This document shows positions 26,992 to 35,684 of a DNA stretch of 64,000 bases, piece after piece. Made by a program: the position numbers and the translations under genes. Location: positions 186,001-250,000 of the forward strand of contig NZ_AP027080.1 in assembly GCF_030295405.1 (NCBI RefSeq), given 5' to 3'. Source of the DNA: Mesoterricola silvestris. Its GTDB lineage: Bacteria; Acidobacteriota; Holophagae; Holophagales; Holophagaceae. The notes under the pieces are model-generated. The model searched no databases, was not told the DNA's origin, and saw only the letters and a program-made list of their open reading frames with translations. Each line of letters begins with the position of its first letter. Within the stretch, counting starts at the first letter, position 1.

Positions 26992-28752
26992 ATGCCCCGC
27001 ATCCGCGTCCTTTCCGACCAGGTGGCCAACCAGATCGCCGCGGGCGAAGTGGTGGAGCGCCCCGCCTCCGTGCTCAAGGAACTGGTGGAGAACGCCCTGG
27101 ACGCCGGGGCCACCCGCATCGAGGTGCGCTGGGAGGAGGGCGGCAAGCGCCTGCTGGAGGTGGCCGACGACGGCTGCGGCATGGCCCGGGACGACCTCTA
27201 CATGGCCCTGGAGCGCCACGCCACCAGCAAGGTGCGCACCGCCGACGACCTGGGCCACCTGGCCTCCTTCGGGTTCCGGGGGGAGGCGCTGCCCTCCATC
27301 GCCTCCGTGAGCCGGTTCGACATGGCCTCCGCCGAGCAGGAGGGGGCGGGCCACCGCCTGCGCTGCGAATTCGGCGTCATCAAGGAGGTGCAGCCCTTCA
27401 GCCGGAGCCGCGGCACCACCATCACCGTGCGGGACCTCTTCGCCCAGCTTCCGGCCCGCAAGCGCTTCCTCAAGGCCACGGAAACCGAGCACGCCCACCT
27501 GTGGGGCGTGGTGACCCGCATGGCCCTGGCCACCCCGGCCATCCACTGGGTCCTGGAATCCGACCGCAGCGGGCGCCTGACCCTGCCCGCGGTTCCCGTG
27601 GCCGGCGCCCGCCTGGGTCCCCTCCTGGGCGACAAACTCACGGCCCTGGTGCCCTTCCGGGACGGCGCCGCCCCCTGGACCCTCCACGGCTACGTCTCCC
27701 CCCCCGAACTGAGCTTCCGGGACCGCAACCACCTGTACCTCTTCGTCAACGGCCGCGCCGTGCGGGACCGCCTCCTGCTGGCGGCCCTGGCCTCGGCCTG
27801 GGAGGGCTTCTTCCCCAAGGGCTCGTACCCCGCCGCCGTGGTGTTCCTGGACGTGCCCGCCGACGCGGTGGACGTGAACGTCCACCCCACCAAGGCCGAG
27901 GTGCGGTTCCGGGAACCCCAGCGCATCTTCCCCTGGGTGGGCCGGGCCCTGCGGGAGGCCTGGAGCGGGCTGCGGGGAGGCCTGGCCTCGGTGCTGGACC
28001 TGCCCCCCCGCCCCCTGGAACCGGAACTGGAGCGGCCCCTGGCCCCCGTGGCCGCCGAACACCCCCACCTGTGGGCGGCCACCCCCCCGGCCACCGGCGG
28101 CCACCGGGCCCTGGAGGCCGCCTTCCCCCGCCGGGAGGAGACCTCCCGCGCCGCCGAGCCGGTCCCGGAGACCACGGTGCGGTACCTGGGGTCCTTCGAC
28201 GCCACCTACCTGCTGGCCGAGGCCACCGGCGGTCCCGAGCCCGAGCTGTGGCTGGTGGACCAGCACGTGGCCCACGAGCGGATCCTGTACGAACGCCATT
28301 TCCTCCGGAAACACCAGCCCGCCGTGCAACCCCTCATGCCCCCCCGGGTGGTGCGGGTGGGTCCCGAGGCCCTGGCACGCCTGGCGCCCTTCCTGGACGC
28401 CTGCGCCGAGGCCGGCGTGGAGGCCGAACCCTTCGCGGAGGACGCCGTGGTGGTCCGCGGCCTGCCCGATTTCCTCATGGACCGGGACCCCGAAGCCCTC
28501 CTCGCCGACCTCCTCCAGCGCCTGGAGGAGATCGGCCACGTGGACCTGGACCACTTCCGCCGGGAGCTCAACGCCGAGCTCAGCTGCCGCAGCGCCATCA
28601 AGAAGCACCACCACCTCCCGGCCGACCTTGCCCAGCGTCTCATCGAGGACCTCCTGGCCTGCGAGGTGCCCCACACCTGCCCCCATGGCCGGCCGGTGAT
28701 CAAGAAGCTCACGCGGACGGAGCTGGAGCGGAGCTTCGGGCGGCGGGCCTGA
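26992..28752 (+). CDS. mutL: DNA mismatch repair protein MutL with endonuclease motif
   Basis: The 586-residue protein opens with the GHKL ATPase region: NQIAAGEVVERPASVLKELV, then DDGCGM, ATSK and GFRGEALPSI. The C-terminal domain carries DQHVAHERILYE, the nicking-endonuclease motif DQHA(x2)E(x4)E with valine replacing alanine, and the partner zinc motif CPHGRP near the end. This is the MutL type found in bacteria without MutH, in which MutL itself nicks the strand to be repaired. The linker at residues ~335-395 is P/A-rich as usual. Confidence 0.96.
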   Translation: MPRIRVLSDQVANQIAAGEVVERPASVLKELVENALDAGATRIEVRWEEGGKRLLEVADDGCGMARDDLYMALERHATSKVRTADDLGHLASFGFRGEALPSIASVSRFDMASAEQEGAGHRLRCEFGVIKEVQPFSRSRGTTITVRDLFAQLPARKRFLKATETEHAHLWGVVTRMALATPAIHWVLESDRSGRLTLPAVPVAGARLGPLLGDKLTALVPFRDGAAPWTLHGYVSPPELSFRDRNHLYLFVNGRAVRDRLLLAALASAWEGFFPKGSYPAAVVFLDVPADAVDVNVHPTKAEVRFREPQRIFPWVGRALREAWSGLRGGLASVLDLPPRPLEPELERPLAPVAAEHPHLWAATPPATGGHRALEAAFPRREETSRAAEPVPETTVRYLGSFDATYLLAEATGGPEPELWLVDQHVAHERILYERHFLRKHQPAVQPLMPPRVVRVGPEALARLAPFLDACAEAGVEAEPFAEDAVVVRGLPDFLMDRDPEALLADLLQRLEEIGHVDLDHFRRELNAELSCRSAIKKHHHLPADLAQRLIEDLLACEVPHTCPHGRPVIKKLTRTELERSFGRRA

Positions 28753-28764
28753 ATCCCCGCGGAC

Positions 28765-28780
28765 AGGCCCGAATCCTGCT
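28765..28780 (+). promoter_or_regulatory. Candidate sigma-54 (-24/-12) promoter of the rfbF operon
   Basis: AGGCCCGAATCCTGCT has GG and GC exactly ten bases apart and matches TGGCACG-N4-TTGCW except at three positions (first base, A5 and the first T of TTGC). It lies in the 85-bp gap between mutL and rfbF, with a predicted start near 28791 and a ~47-base leader. It is weaker than the pair at 44966-45027 and could be chance. Confidence 0.4.
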
Positions 28781-28837
28781 TGGAGGACATCGAGGTGCCG
28801 GTCCATGCCGGCCGAACGTGCGTCCCCGGAGGGCAGG

Positions 28838-29623
28838 ATGACCCACCCCATCAAGACCGTAATCCTTGCCGGCGGGCTGGGCACGAGGCTTGCCGAGGAA
28901 ACGACCGTCAAGCCCAAGCCCATGGTGGAGATTGGCGGCCAGCCAATTCTTTGGCACATCATGAACATCTATGCCAGCCATGGCTTCTCGGAATTCCTCG
29001 TGGCCCTGGGCTACAAGGGGGATCTCATCAAGCAGTACTTCCTGGAATTCCATGCCATGAACTCCAATATCTCCCTGGACCTGGCCAAGGGGGAGACCCA
29101 CTTCCACGCGCCGACGGCCCCGCCCTGGAAGGTGCACCTGATCGATACGGGCGGCCAGACCATGACCGGCGGACGGATCCGCCGCATGAAGGCCCACCTG
29201 GGGGACGATCCCCTCTTCCTGGTCACCTACGGCGATGGCGTGGCCGATCTGGACCTGGGCCGCCTCCTGGCCTTCCACCGGAGCCACGGCCGGCTGGCCA
29301 CCGTCACGGCGGTGAGGCCTCCGGCCCGGTTCGGGGAGATCCGGCTCAAGGATGGGCAGGTCATGGGTTTCGCGGAAAAGCCCCAGGTGGGGGAGGGCTG
29401 GATCAACGGCGGCTTCTTCGTGCTGGACCGCCGGGTCCTGGACTACATCGACGGCGACGACACCATCTGGGAGCGCGAACCCATGGAGCGGCTGGTGGCC
29501 GAAGGGCAGCTCATGGCCTTCTGCCACGAGGGGTTCTGGCACCCCATGGACACCTTGAGGGAGCGCAACGTGCTGGAGTCCCTGTGGAACTCCGGGAAGG
29601 CCCCCTGGAAGATCTGGGACTGA
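28838..29623 (+). CDS. rfbF: Glucose-1-phosphate cytidylyltransferase
   Basis: The 261-residue protein begins TVILAGGLGTRLAEET followed by KPKPMVEIGGQPILWHIM, the sugar nucleotidyltransferase signature, and contains the RfbF-type TGGRIRRM, TYGDGVADLD and GWINGGFFV motifs. It makes CDP-glucose from glucose 1-phosphate and CTP, the entry point to CDP-deoxysugars. ATG 28838 is chosen because GGAGGG lies four bases before it; an upstream in-frame ATG at 28805 has no ribosome site. It is the first gene of the plus-strand sugar operon and its later partner rfbH is at 32064. Confidence 0.92.
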   Translation: MTHPIKTVILAGGLGTRLAEETTVKPKPMVEIGGQPILWHIMNIYASHGFSEFLVALGYKGDLIKQYFLEFHAMNSNISLDLAKGETHFHAPTAPPWKVHLIDTGGQTMTGGRIRRMKAHLGDDPLFLVTYGDGVADLDLGRLLAFHRSHGRLATVTAVRPPARFGEIRLKDGQVMGFAEKPQVGEGWINGGFFVLDRRVLDYIDGDDTIWEREPMERLVAEGQLMAFCHEGFWHPMDTLRERNVLESLWNSGKAPWKIWD

Positions 29624-29633
29624 AGGAGCAGCC

Positions 29634-30698
29634 ATGGCACGCATCACATCCGTCATCCGGGAGGACGCCCGGTGGATCCTGGAACGTTCGGGCCTGCCCC
29701 TGGACCGGCTCCGGGGCCGCACCCTCCTCCTCACCGGGGCCTGCGGGTTCCTGGGCGCCTACGTCCTGGATGTCCTGGCCTGCTGGAACCAGGACCAGGA
29801 CACCCCCTGCCGGATCCTGGCCATGGACAACTTCCTGGTCGGCCTGCCGGAGCGCATCGAGCACCTGCGGGGCCGGGGGGACATCCGCTTCCTTTCCCAC
29901 GACCTGACCCGGGCCTACGTTCCGGACGAACCCATCCACGCCATCTTCCACGCCGCCGGCGTCGCCAGCCCCACCTTCTACCGGCGCTTCCCCCTGGAAA
30001 CCATCGACGTGAACGTCGGGGGCACCCGCCAGCTGCTGGAACTTTGCCGAACCCAGCCGGTGGAGTGGATGCTCCATCTGAGCACCAGCGAGATCTACGG
30101 GGACCCCACCCCGGACGCCATCCCGACCCGGGAGGACTACCGCGGCCTGGTGTCCTGCACGGGGCCCCGCGCCTGCTACGACGAGTCCAAGCGGCTCAGC
30201 GAGACCCTCTGCGCCCTCTACCGGGACCAGTACGGCGTTCCCATCAAGGTGGGCCGCCCCTTCAACGTCTATGGCCCCGGCCAGCGCATCGACGACCGGC
30301 GCATCGTGCCCGACCTCATGCAGGCGGCGGTGAAGGGCGAGCCCCTGGTGCTCCTCAGCGACGGCCGGGCGACGCGCTCCTTCTGCTACCTGCGGGACGC
30401 CACCTGGGCGATGCTCCTCATCGGCCTGGAAGGCGCCGCCGGCGAAGCGTACAACATGGGCAACGACCGGGACGAGGTCTCGATGCTGCAGGTGGCGGAG
30501 ACCCTGAGGGAGGTGGCCGGCCTGGCGCCCCCGGTGCAGTACCGGGTGAGCGAGGACGCGCACTACCTGACGGACAATCCCCAGCGGCGCTGCCCCGACC
30601 TGGCCAAGCTCCGGGCCCTGGGGCCCTACGATCCCCAGGTTCAGTTGCGGGAGGGCCTGGACCGGACCTTCCGGTCCTACCGGGAGGACCAGCGATGA
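29634..30698 (+). CDS. SDR-family UDP-glucuronate decarboxylase-like (UXS) enzyme
   Basis: The 354-residue extended SDR protein has the NAD motif TGACGFLGAY at about residues 34-43, STSEIYGDP and the catalytic YDESK within GPRACYDESKRLSETL, which is the UXS signature region. It probably converts UDP-glucuronate to UDP-xylose or its 4-keto intermediate; the next gene, ugd, makes UDP-glucuronate and overlaps it by four bases, supporting this. The ~30-residue helical lead-in before the Rossmann fold is shared with the epimerase at 43836-44885. A role in place of the missing CDP-glucose 4,6-dehydratase is a weaker alternative. Confidence 0.8.
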   Translation: MARITSVIREDARWILERSGLPLDRLRGRTLLLTGACGFLGAYVLDVLACWNQDQDTPCRILAMDNFLVGLPERIEHLRGRGDIRFLSHDLTRAYVPDEPIHAIFHAAGVASPTFYRRFPLETIDVNVGGTRQLLELCRTQPVEWMLHLSTSEIYGDPTPDAIPTREDYRGLVSCTGPRACYDESKRLSETLCALYRDQYGVPIKVGRPFNVYGPGQRIDDRRIVPDLMQAAVKGEPLVLLSDGRATRSFCYLRDATWAMLLIGLEGAAGEAYNMGNDRDEVSMLQVAETLREVAGLAPPVQYRVSEDAHYLTDNPQRRCPDLAKLRALGPYDPQVQLREGLDRTFRSYREDQR

Positions 30699-32077
30699 AG
30701 GTCACCGTCTTCGGATGCGGTTATGTGGGCCTGGTCACGGGCGTCTGCCTCGCCTCCCTGGGCCACGAGGTGGCCTGCGTGGACGTGGATGCCTCCCGGG
30801 TGGACCTCATCAATGCCGGGCAAACGCCCATCTACGAACCGGGCCTGGAGGCCCTGCTGCGGGAGAACCTCGCCCAGGGCCGGTTCCGGGCCACCCTGGA
30901 CGCCCGGGCCGCCCTGCGGGGCAGCCGGATCTCCATGATCGCGGTGGGCACCCCGGACCGGGACGGGCGCATCGACCTTTCCTTCGTGGAGACCGTGGCC
31001 CGCACCATCGGCGCCCACCTGAAGGGGGATCCCGCCTACCACACCATCGTGGTCAAGAGCACCGTCGTGCCCGGCACGACCCTGGGCCTGGTGCGCGCCA
31101 CCCTGGAGTCCGCCTCGGGCCGGGTGGCGGGGGAGGGTTTCGGGGTGGCCATGAACCCGGAGTTCCTGCGGGAGGGCTTCGCGGTCCAGGACTTCATGGA
31201 GCCGGACCGGGTGGTGCTGGGCCACTTGGGCGCCCAGGCGGGCGAGGACCTGGAGGCCCTCTACGCGGCCTTCCATTGCCCCAGGATCCACGTGACCCCC
31301 ACCGAAGCCGAATTCGTGAAGTACGCGTCCAACGCCCTCCTCGCCACCTGCATATCCTTCGCCAACGAGATCTACACCCTGTGCGAGGGCACGCCCGGCG
31401 TGGACGGACGGCAGGTCCTGGAGATCCTCCACATGGACCGGCGGCTCACCCCCCAGCACGGCGGTGAGTCCGTGCGGCCGGGGATCCTGTCCTACCTCTT
31501 CGGGGGCGTGGGCTATGGGGGCAGCTGCCTGCCCAAGGATCTGAACGCCATCACGGCCATGGCCAGGGAGCGGGGTCTGCCGGCGCCCCTCCTGGAGCAG
31601 GTGGTGCGGGTCAACCGGGATCGGCCCGCCGCCATCGTCCAGCGCCTGGCGACGGAGCTGGGCGGCCTCCAGGGGCGGCTCGTCACGGTCCTGGGCCTCG
31701 CCTTCAAACCGGGGACGGACGACTGGCGCAACTCCCCCTCCCAGCCCCTGGTGGAGGCCCTGCTCGCCGGGGGTGCCCGGGTGCGCGCCTGGGACCCCCT
31801 GGCCGAGGCCGCGGCCGTGGCGGCCTGGGGAGGCCGGGTGGCGCTCCACCGGGACCCCCGCTCCGCCCTGGAGGGCGCCCACGCCGCCGTGCTGGCCACG
31901 GCCTGGCCGGAAATCCAGGAATGGCCCTGGGAGGAACTGGCCGCGGCCATGGCCTCCCCCGTGATCCTGGACGGGCGCAACGCCCTGAAGGATCGCGGGT
32001 GGCCCTCCCCCGTCCGATACGTACCGGTGGGCCGCGGTCCGGCCCTTCCTTCCCGGGAGTCCCATGTCCAACCCTGA
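30695..32077 (+). CDS. ugd: UDP-glucose 6-dehydrogenase
   Basis: The 460-residue protein starts with the Rossmann motif FGCGYVGLVTG, has NPEFLREGFAVQDF in the substrate region near residue 154, and carries the catalytic cysteine C278 within GGSCLPKDL. The NAD-binding C-terminal domain shows FKPGTDDWRNSPS. It oxidises UDP-glucose twice to UDP-glucuronate. The ATG overlaps the upstream decarboxylase-like gene and its 3' end overlaps rfbH by 14 bases, so it sits within a tightly packed operon. Confidence 0.93.
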   Translation: MKVTVFGCGYVGLVTGVCLASLGHEVACVDVDASRVDLINAGQTPIYEPGLEALLRENLAQGRFRATLDARAALRGSRISMIAVGTPDRDGRIDLSFVETVARTIGAHLKGDPAYHTIVVKSTVVPGTTLGLVRATLESASGRVAGEGFGVAMNPEFLREGFAVQDFMEPDRVVLGHLGAQAGEDLEALYAAFHCPRIHVTPTEAEFVKYASNALLATCISFANEIYTLCEGTPGVDGRQVLEILHMDRRLTPQHGGESVRPGILSYLFGGVGYGGSCLPKDLNAITAMARERGLPAPLLEQVVRVNRDRPAAIVQRLATELGGLQGRLVTVLGLAFKPGTDDWRNSPSQPLVEALLAGGARVRAWDPLAEAAAVAAWGGRVALHRDPRSALEGAHAAVLATAWPEIQEWPWEELAAAMASPVILDGRNALKDRGWPSPVRYVPVGRGPALPSRESHVQP

Positions 32078-33389
32078 ATCCCTCCGGGCCCAGATCCTTG
32101 AACTGACGCGGCAATACGCAGAAATTGCCCACGCGCCGAAGCCCTTCGTGCCCGGCGAGAGCCGGGTCCATTACTCCGGCCGGGTCTTCGACCAGGCCGA
32201 GCTCCTCAACCTGGTGGGGTCCTCCCTGGATTTCTGGCTCACCGCGGGGCCATATGCCACCCGTTTCGAGGAGGCCATGCGCGGCTTCTTCGGAAGCCGG
32301 GGCTTCCTCCTGGTCAATTCCGGATCCAGCGCCAATCTCCTCATGGTTTCCGCCCTCTGCGCGGAGGCCGCGGACAAGGCCCGGGAATCGGGGCCCGGCC
32401 GCCTCCTGCCCGGGGACGAGATCATCACCCCCGCCGTCACCTTCCCCACCACCCTGACCCCCATCCTCCAGAACCGCCTGGTGCCGGTCTTCGTGGACTG
32501 CGAGGTGGACACCTGCAACATCGACCCCGGGCTCGTGGAGGACGCCATCGGCCCGCGCACCCGGGCCATCCTCGCGCCGCATACGGTGGGCAACCCCTGC
32601 GACCTGGCCGCCCTCACGGACATCGCCCGGCGCCGCAACCTCTGGCTCCTGGAGGACGGCTGCGACGCCCTGGGGGCCACCTTCGAGGGACGCCTGGTGG
32701 GCACCTTCGGCGCCATGAGCAGCCTCAGCTTCTACCCCGCCCACCACATCACCATGGGCGAGGGCGGGGGCGTCTGCGTGAACGCCCCCGAACTCAAGCG
32801 GACCCTCCTCTCCCTCCGGGACTGGGGACGGGACTGCTGGTGCGACCCCGGCGCCAACAACACCTGCGGCCGCCGCTTCGACTGGCACATGGGCGAACTG
32901 CCCTATGGCTACGACCACAAGTACATCTATTCCAACCTGGGCTACAACCTCAAGGCCACGGACCTCCAGGCCGCCATCGGCCTGGCCCAGTTCGACAAGA
33001 TCCCCCGGTTCGTCGCCGCCCGGCGCCGCAACTTCCGGCTCCTCCTCCAGGGCCTGAAGCCCCTGGAGGACCGCCTCCTCCTGCCCCGGATCGACCCCCG
33101 CGCCGATCCGTCCCCCTTCGGCTTCCCCATCACCGTGCGCGAAGGCGTGGACCGGCGGGCCCTGGTGGGCCACCTGGAGGCGGCGAAGATCGAGACCCGC
33201 CTGGTCTTCGGGGGGAACATCCTGCGCCAACCGGGATTCCTGAACATCGACAAGCGGGTCGCGGGGAGCCTGGAGGGCTCCGACCGGATCATGCGGGACA
33301 CCTTCTTCGTGGGGGTGTACCCGGGCCTGGGGGAGGCGCAGATCGAGTACATCCTCGGGGTCATCCATGGTTTCTTCGCCCGGAACTAG
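32064..33389 (+). CDS. rfbH: CDP-6-deoxy-4-keto-glucose 3-dehydrase (E1), RfbH/AscC type
   Basis: The 441-residue PLP-fold protein has the diagnostic SFYPAHHITMGEGGG (residues ~222-236), where histidine replaces the PLP-binding lysine of DegT aminotransferases, so PLP-type chemistry serves C-3 deoxygenation via PMP. Cysteines in DCWC and NTCGRRF (around 253-266) match the [2Fe-2S] site of E1. LNIDKRV-type C-terminal motifs also fit. It removes the C-3 hydroxyl from CDP-4-keto-6-deoxyglucose together with a reductase (E3). No E3 and no recognisable CDP-glucose 4,6-dehydratase gene is in the window. AUG follows GGGAGTCCC and overlaps the ugd 3' end. Confidence 0.93.
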   Translation: MSNPESLRAQILELTRQYAEIAHAPKPFVPGESRVHYSGRVFDQAELLNLVGSSLDFWLTAGPYATRFEEAMRGFFGSRGFLLVNSGSSANLLMVSALCAEAADKARESGPGRLLPGDEIITPAVTFPTTLTPILQNRLVPVFVDCEVDTCNIDPGLVEDAIGPRTRAILAPHTVGNPCDLAALTDIARRRNLWLLEDGCDALGATFEGRLVGTFGAMSSLSFYPAHHITMGEGGGVCVNAPELKRTLLSLRDWGRDCWCDPGANNTCGRRFDWHMGELPYGYDHKYIYSNLGYNLKATDLQAAIGLAQFDKIPRFVAARRRNFRLLLQGLKPLEDRLLLPRIDPRADPSPFGFPITVREGVDRRALVGHLEAAKIETRLVFGGNILRQPGFLNIDKRVAGSLEGSDRIMRDTFFVGVYPGLGEAQIEYILGVIHGFFARN

Positions 33390-33404
33390 GCAAGGGAGGA
33401 CGGC

Positions 33405-34436
33405 GTGAACGTCATGAAGATCGGCGGCAGGGAAATCGGTCCGGGCCATCCCCCGCTCGTGATCGCGGAGATCGGCATCAACCACGAGGGAGACCTGGCC
33501 AAGGCCATGCGGATGGTGGACGATGCCCAGGCCGCGGGCTGCGAGTGCGCGAAGTTCCAGTGCCACGTCGTGGAAGACGAGATGGTGCCCAACAAGGTGA
33601 TCCCGGCCAACGCCAGGGAGAGCATCTGGGACATCATGGTCCGGTGCTCCCTTTCGGAGGAGGAGGAGTGGGCCCTGAAGGAGCACGTGGAAAAGCGCGG
33701 CCTCCTCTACCTCTCCACGCCCTTCTCGCGGGCCGCCGCCGTCCGCCTCGAACGCTTCGGCGTCCAGGCCTACAAGATCGGTTCGGGGGAATGCAACAAC
33801 TACCCCCTGGTGCGCCACATCGCCGCCTACGGGAAACCGGTGATCCTCAGCACGGGCATGAACGACCTGGATTCCATCCAGGGATCCGTGGATCTCCTGA
33901 GGGCCGCGGGCGTGCCCTTCTGCCTGATGCATTGCACGTCCATGTACCCGACGCCCTACGCCAAGGTCCGCCTCGGCGCCCTCGGGGACCTGGCGCGGCG
34001 GTTCCCGGACGCGGTCCTGGGGCTCAGCGACCACTCCATGGGCATCTACACCTGCCTGGCCTCCGTGGCCCTGGGCGCCTCGGTCCTGGAGAAGCACTTC
34101 ACCTCGGACAAGGCCTGGCCGGGACCGGACGTGCCCCTGTCCATCGATCCCGCGGAACTGGCCGAACTGGTCAAGGGTTCCCGGGCGGTCTTCGAGGCCC
34201 TGGGGGGGAGCAAGACGATCCTCCCGGAAGAGCAGCCCACCATCGATTTCGCGTACGCCTGCGTCGTCTCCCTGAGGGAGCTGGCCCCCGGCACCCGCCT
34301 GGGGCCGGAGGACATCTGGGTGAAGCGCCCGGGGACGGGCGAGATCCTGGCCGCGGAGTTCGAGGGGCTCCTGGGGCGGGAACTCAAGCGGGCCGTGCCC
34401 GCGGGCACGCAGCTGCGCTGGGAGGATCTCGCCTAG
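33405..34436 (+). CDS. neuB: NeuB-family nonulosonic acid synthase
   Basis: The 343-residue protein has a TIM-barrel NeuB domain (residues ~15-260) with VIAEIGINHEGD, STPFSRAA, YKIGSGECNN, STGMNDLDS and LGLSDHSMG, followed by a C-terminal SAF (antifreeze-like) domain (~285-343). It condenses phosphoenolpyruvate with an N-acetylmannosamine-type six-carbon sugar to a nine-carbon acid (Neu5Ac, or legionaminic/pseudaminic-type). The start is GTG 33405, five bases after GGGAGG. It is followed ten bases later by the NeuC-like gene. Which nonulosonic acid is made cannot be told here. Confidence 0.92.
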   Translation: MNVMKIGGREIGPGHPPLVIAEIGINHEGDLAKAMRMVDDAQAAGCECAKFQCHVVEDEMVPNKVIPANARESIWDIMVRCSLSEEEEWALKEHVEKRGLLYLSTPFSRAAAVRLERFGVQAYKIGSGECNNYPLVRHIAAYGKPVILSTGMNDLDSIQGSVDLLRAAGVPFCLMHCTSMYPTPYAKVRLGALGDLARRFPDAVLGLSDHSMGIYTCLASVALGASVLEKHFTSDKAWPGPDVPLSIDPAELAELVKGSRAVFEALGGSKTILPEEQPTIDFAYACVVSLRELAPGTRLGPEDIWVKRPGTGEILAAEFEGLLGRELKRAVPAGTQLRWEDLA

Positions 34437-34445
34437 GCGGCGGGG

Positions 34446-35633
34446 ATGCTTATGGAGCGCAGGAGGATCGCCGTCTTCACGGGCACGCGGGCCGAATATG
34501 GCCTGCTCTATCCCGTCCTGCGGGCCATCGACCGGGACCCGCGCCTGGACTACCGGCTCCTGGTGGGGGGCGCCCACCTTCAGGAAGCCTTCGGCGGCAC
34601 GGTTTCGGAGATCCTGGCCGACGGCCTCCAGGTGCACGGGACCGTCGATCTGCCGCCGGTGCAGGACACCCTGGCCGGCTCCACCCGGGCCCTGGGCCTG
34701 ACCATCGTGGGCCTGGGCGACCTGCTGGCCCGGGAGCGCCCGGACTTCGTCCTCGTGTACGGGGACCGCACGGAGAGCATGGCCGCCGTCCTGGCCGGAA
34801 CCCAGATGAACCTTCCCACCGCCCACATCGAAGGCGGCGATTACACCGAGGGCGGGGCCCTGGACGATTCCCTGCGCCATGCCATGACCAAGCTGGCCCA
34901 CGTCCACTTCGCCACCAACGCCCAGGCCCGGGACCGCATCCTGAAGCTCGGGGAGGAGCCCTGGCGGGTCTTCGACGTGGGACTGCCGGCCCTGGATCTC
35001 ATCCGGGAGGGGCGCTTCGCCGCCCCCGAGGCGGTCCTGGCCGATCTGGGGCTCGATGCGGAACGGCCGGTGGCGCTCTTCTGCCAGCACTCCGTCGCCA
35101 CGGAATTCGAGGCCGCCGTCCTCCAGGTGGAGCCGAGCCTGCGGGCCCTGGAGCGGCTCGCGGCCGAAGGGTGGCAGGTGATCATCACCTATCCGAACAA
35201 CGACGCCGGCGGGAGGGCCATCATCGAGCGCCTGGCGGCGCTCCAGGACCTGCCCGGGATCACCCTCACCCGGAGCCTGGGCCGCCACCGTTTCCACGGC
35301 CTCCTCAACGTCATCGGCCGGCTGGGCCGCGGCTGCCTCGCGGGGAATTCCTCTGCGGGCCTCAAGGAGACGCCCATCTTCGGTTGTCCGGCCGTCAACA
35401 TCGGATCCCGGCAGCAGGGGCGCATGCGGGCCGCGAACGTCCTGGACGTCCCCTACGAGGAGGAAGCCATCCTCCAGGCCATGCGCCGGTGCGTGGACGA
35501 TGCGGAGTTCCGGGCCCTGTGCCGGACCTGCTTCAACCCCTACGGGGAAGGCCAGGCCGGTCCCCGGATCGCGGACGTCCTCGCCACCCTCCCCATGGGC
35601 CAGGCCCTGGTGAGAAAGAAAATGACCTTCTGA
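34446..35633 (+). CDS. neuC: Hydrolysing UDP-N-acetylglucosamine 2-epimerase (NeuC/LegG-like)
   Basis: The 395-residue GT-B-fold protein begins with FTGTRAEYGLLYPVL, contains VYGDRTESMAAVLAG, the catalytic-region HIEGGDYTEGG and DDSLRHAMTKLAHVHF, and later AGNSSAGLKETP. This is the hydrolysing branch that releases ManNAc (or the diacetamido analogue) and UDP. Its product feeds the adjacent NeuB-like synthase. Two in-frame ATGs (34446 and 34452) are possible starts. The CMP-transferase (NeuA/LegF) needed next is not in the window. Confidence 0.92.
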   Translation: MLMERRRIAVFTGTRAEYGLLYPVLRAIDRDPRLDYRLLVGGAHLQEAFGGTVSEILADGLQVHGTVDLPPVQDTLAGSTRALGLTIVGLGDLLARERPDFVLVYGDRTESMAAVLAGTQMNLPTAHIEGGDYTEGGALDDSLRHAMTKLAHVHFATNAQARDRILKLGEEPWRVFDVGLPALDLIREGRFAAPEAVLADLGLDAERPVALFCQHSVATEFEAAVLQVEPSLRALERLAAEGWQVIITYPNNDAGGRAIIERLAALQDLPGITLTRSLGRHRFHGLLNVIGRLGRGCLAGNSSAGLKETPIFGCPAVNIGSRQQGRMRAANVLDVPYEEEAILQAMRRCVDDAEFRALCRTCFNPYGEGQAGPRIADVLATLPMGQALVRKKMTF

Positions 35634-35684
35634 CCCCCCGGCCGGGCTTCCCCCCGACGCCCGCACCCAGACGGAGAACGACCC

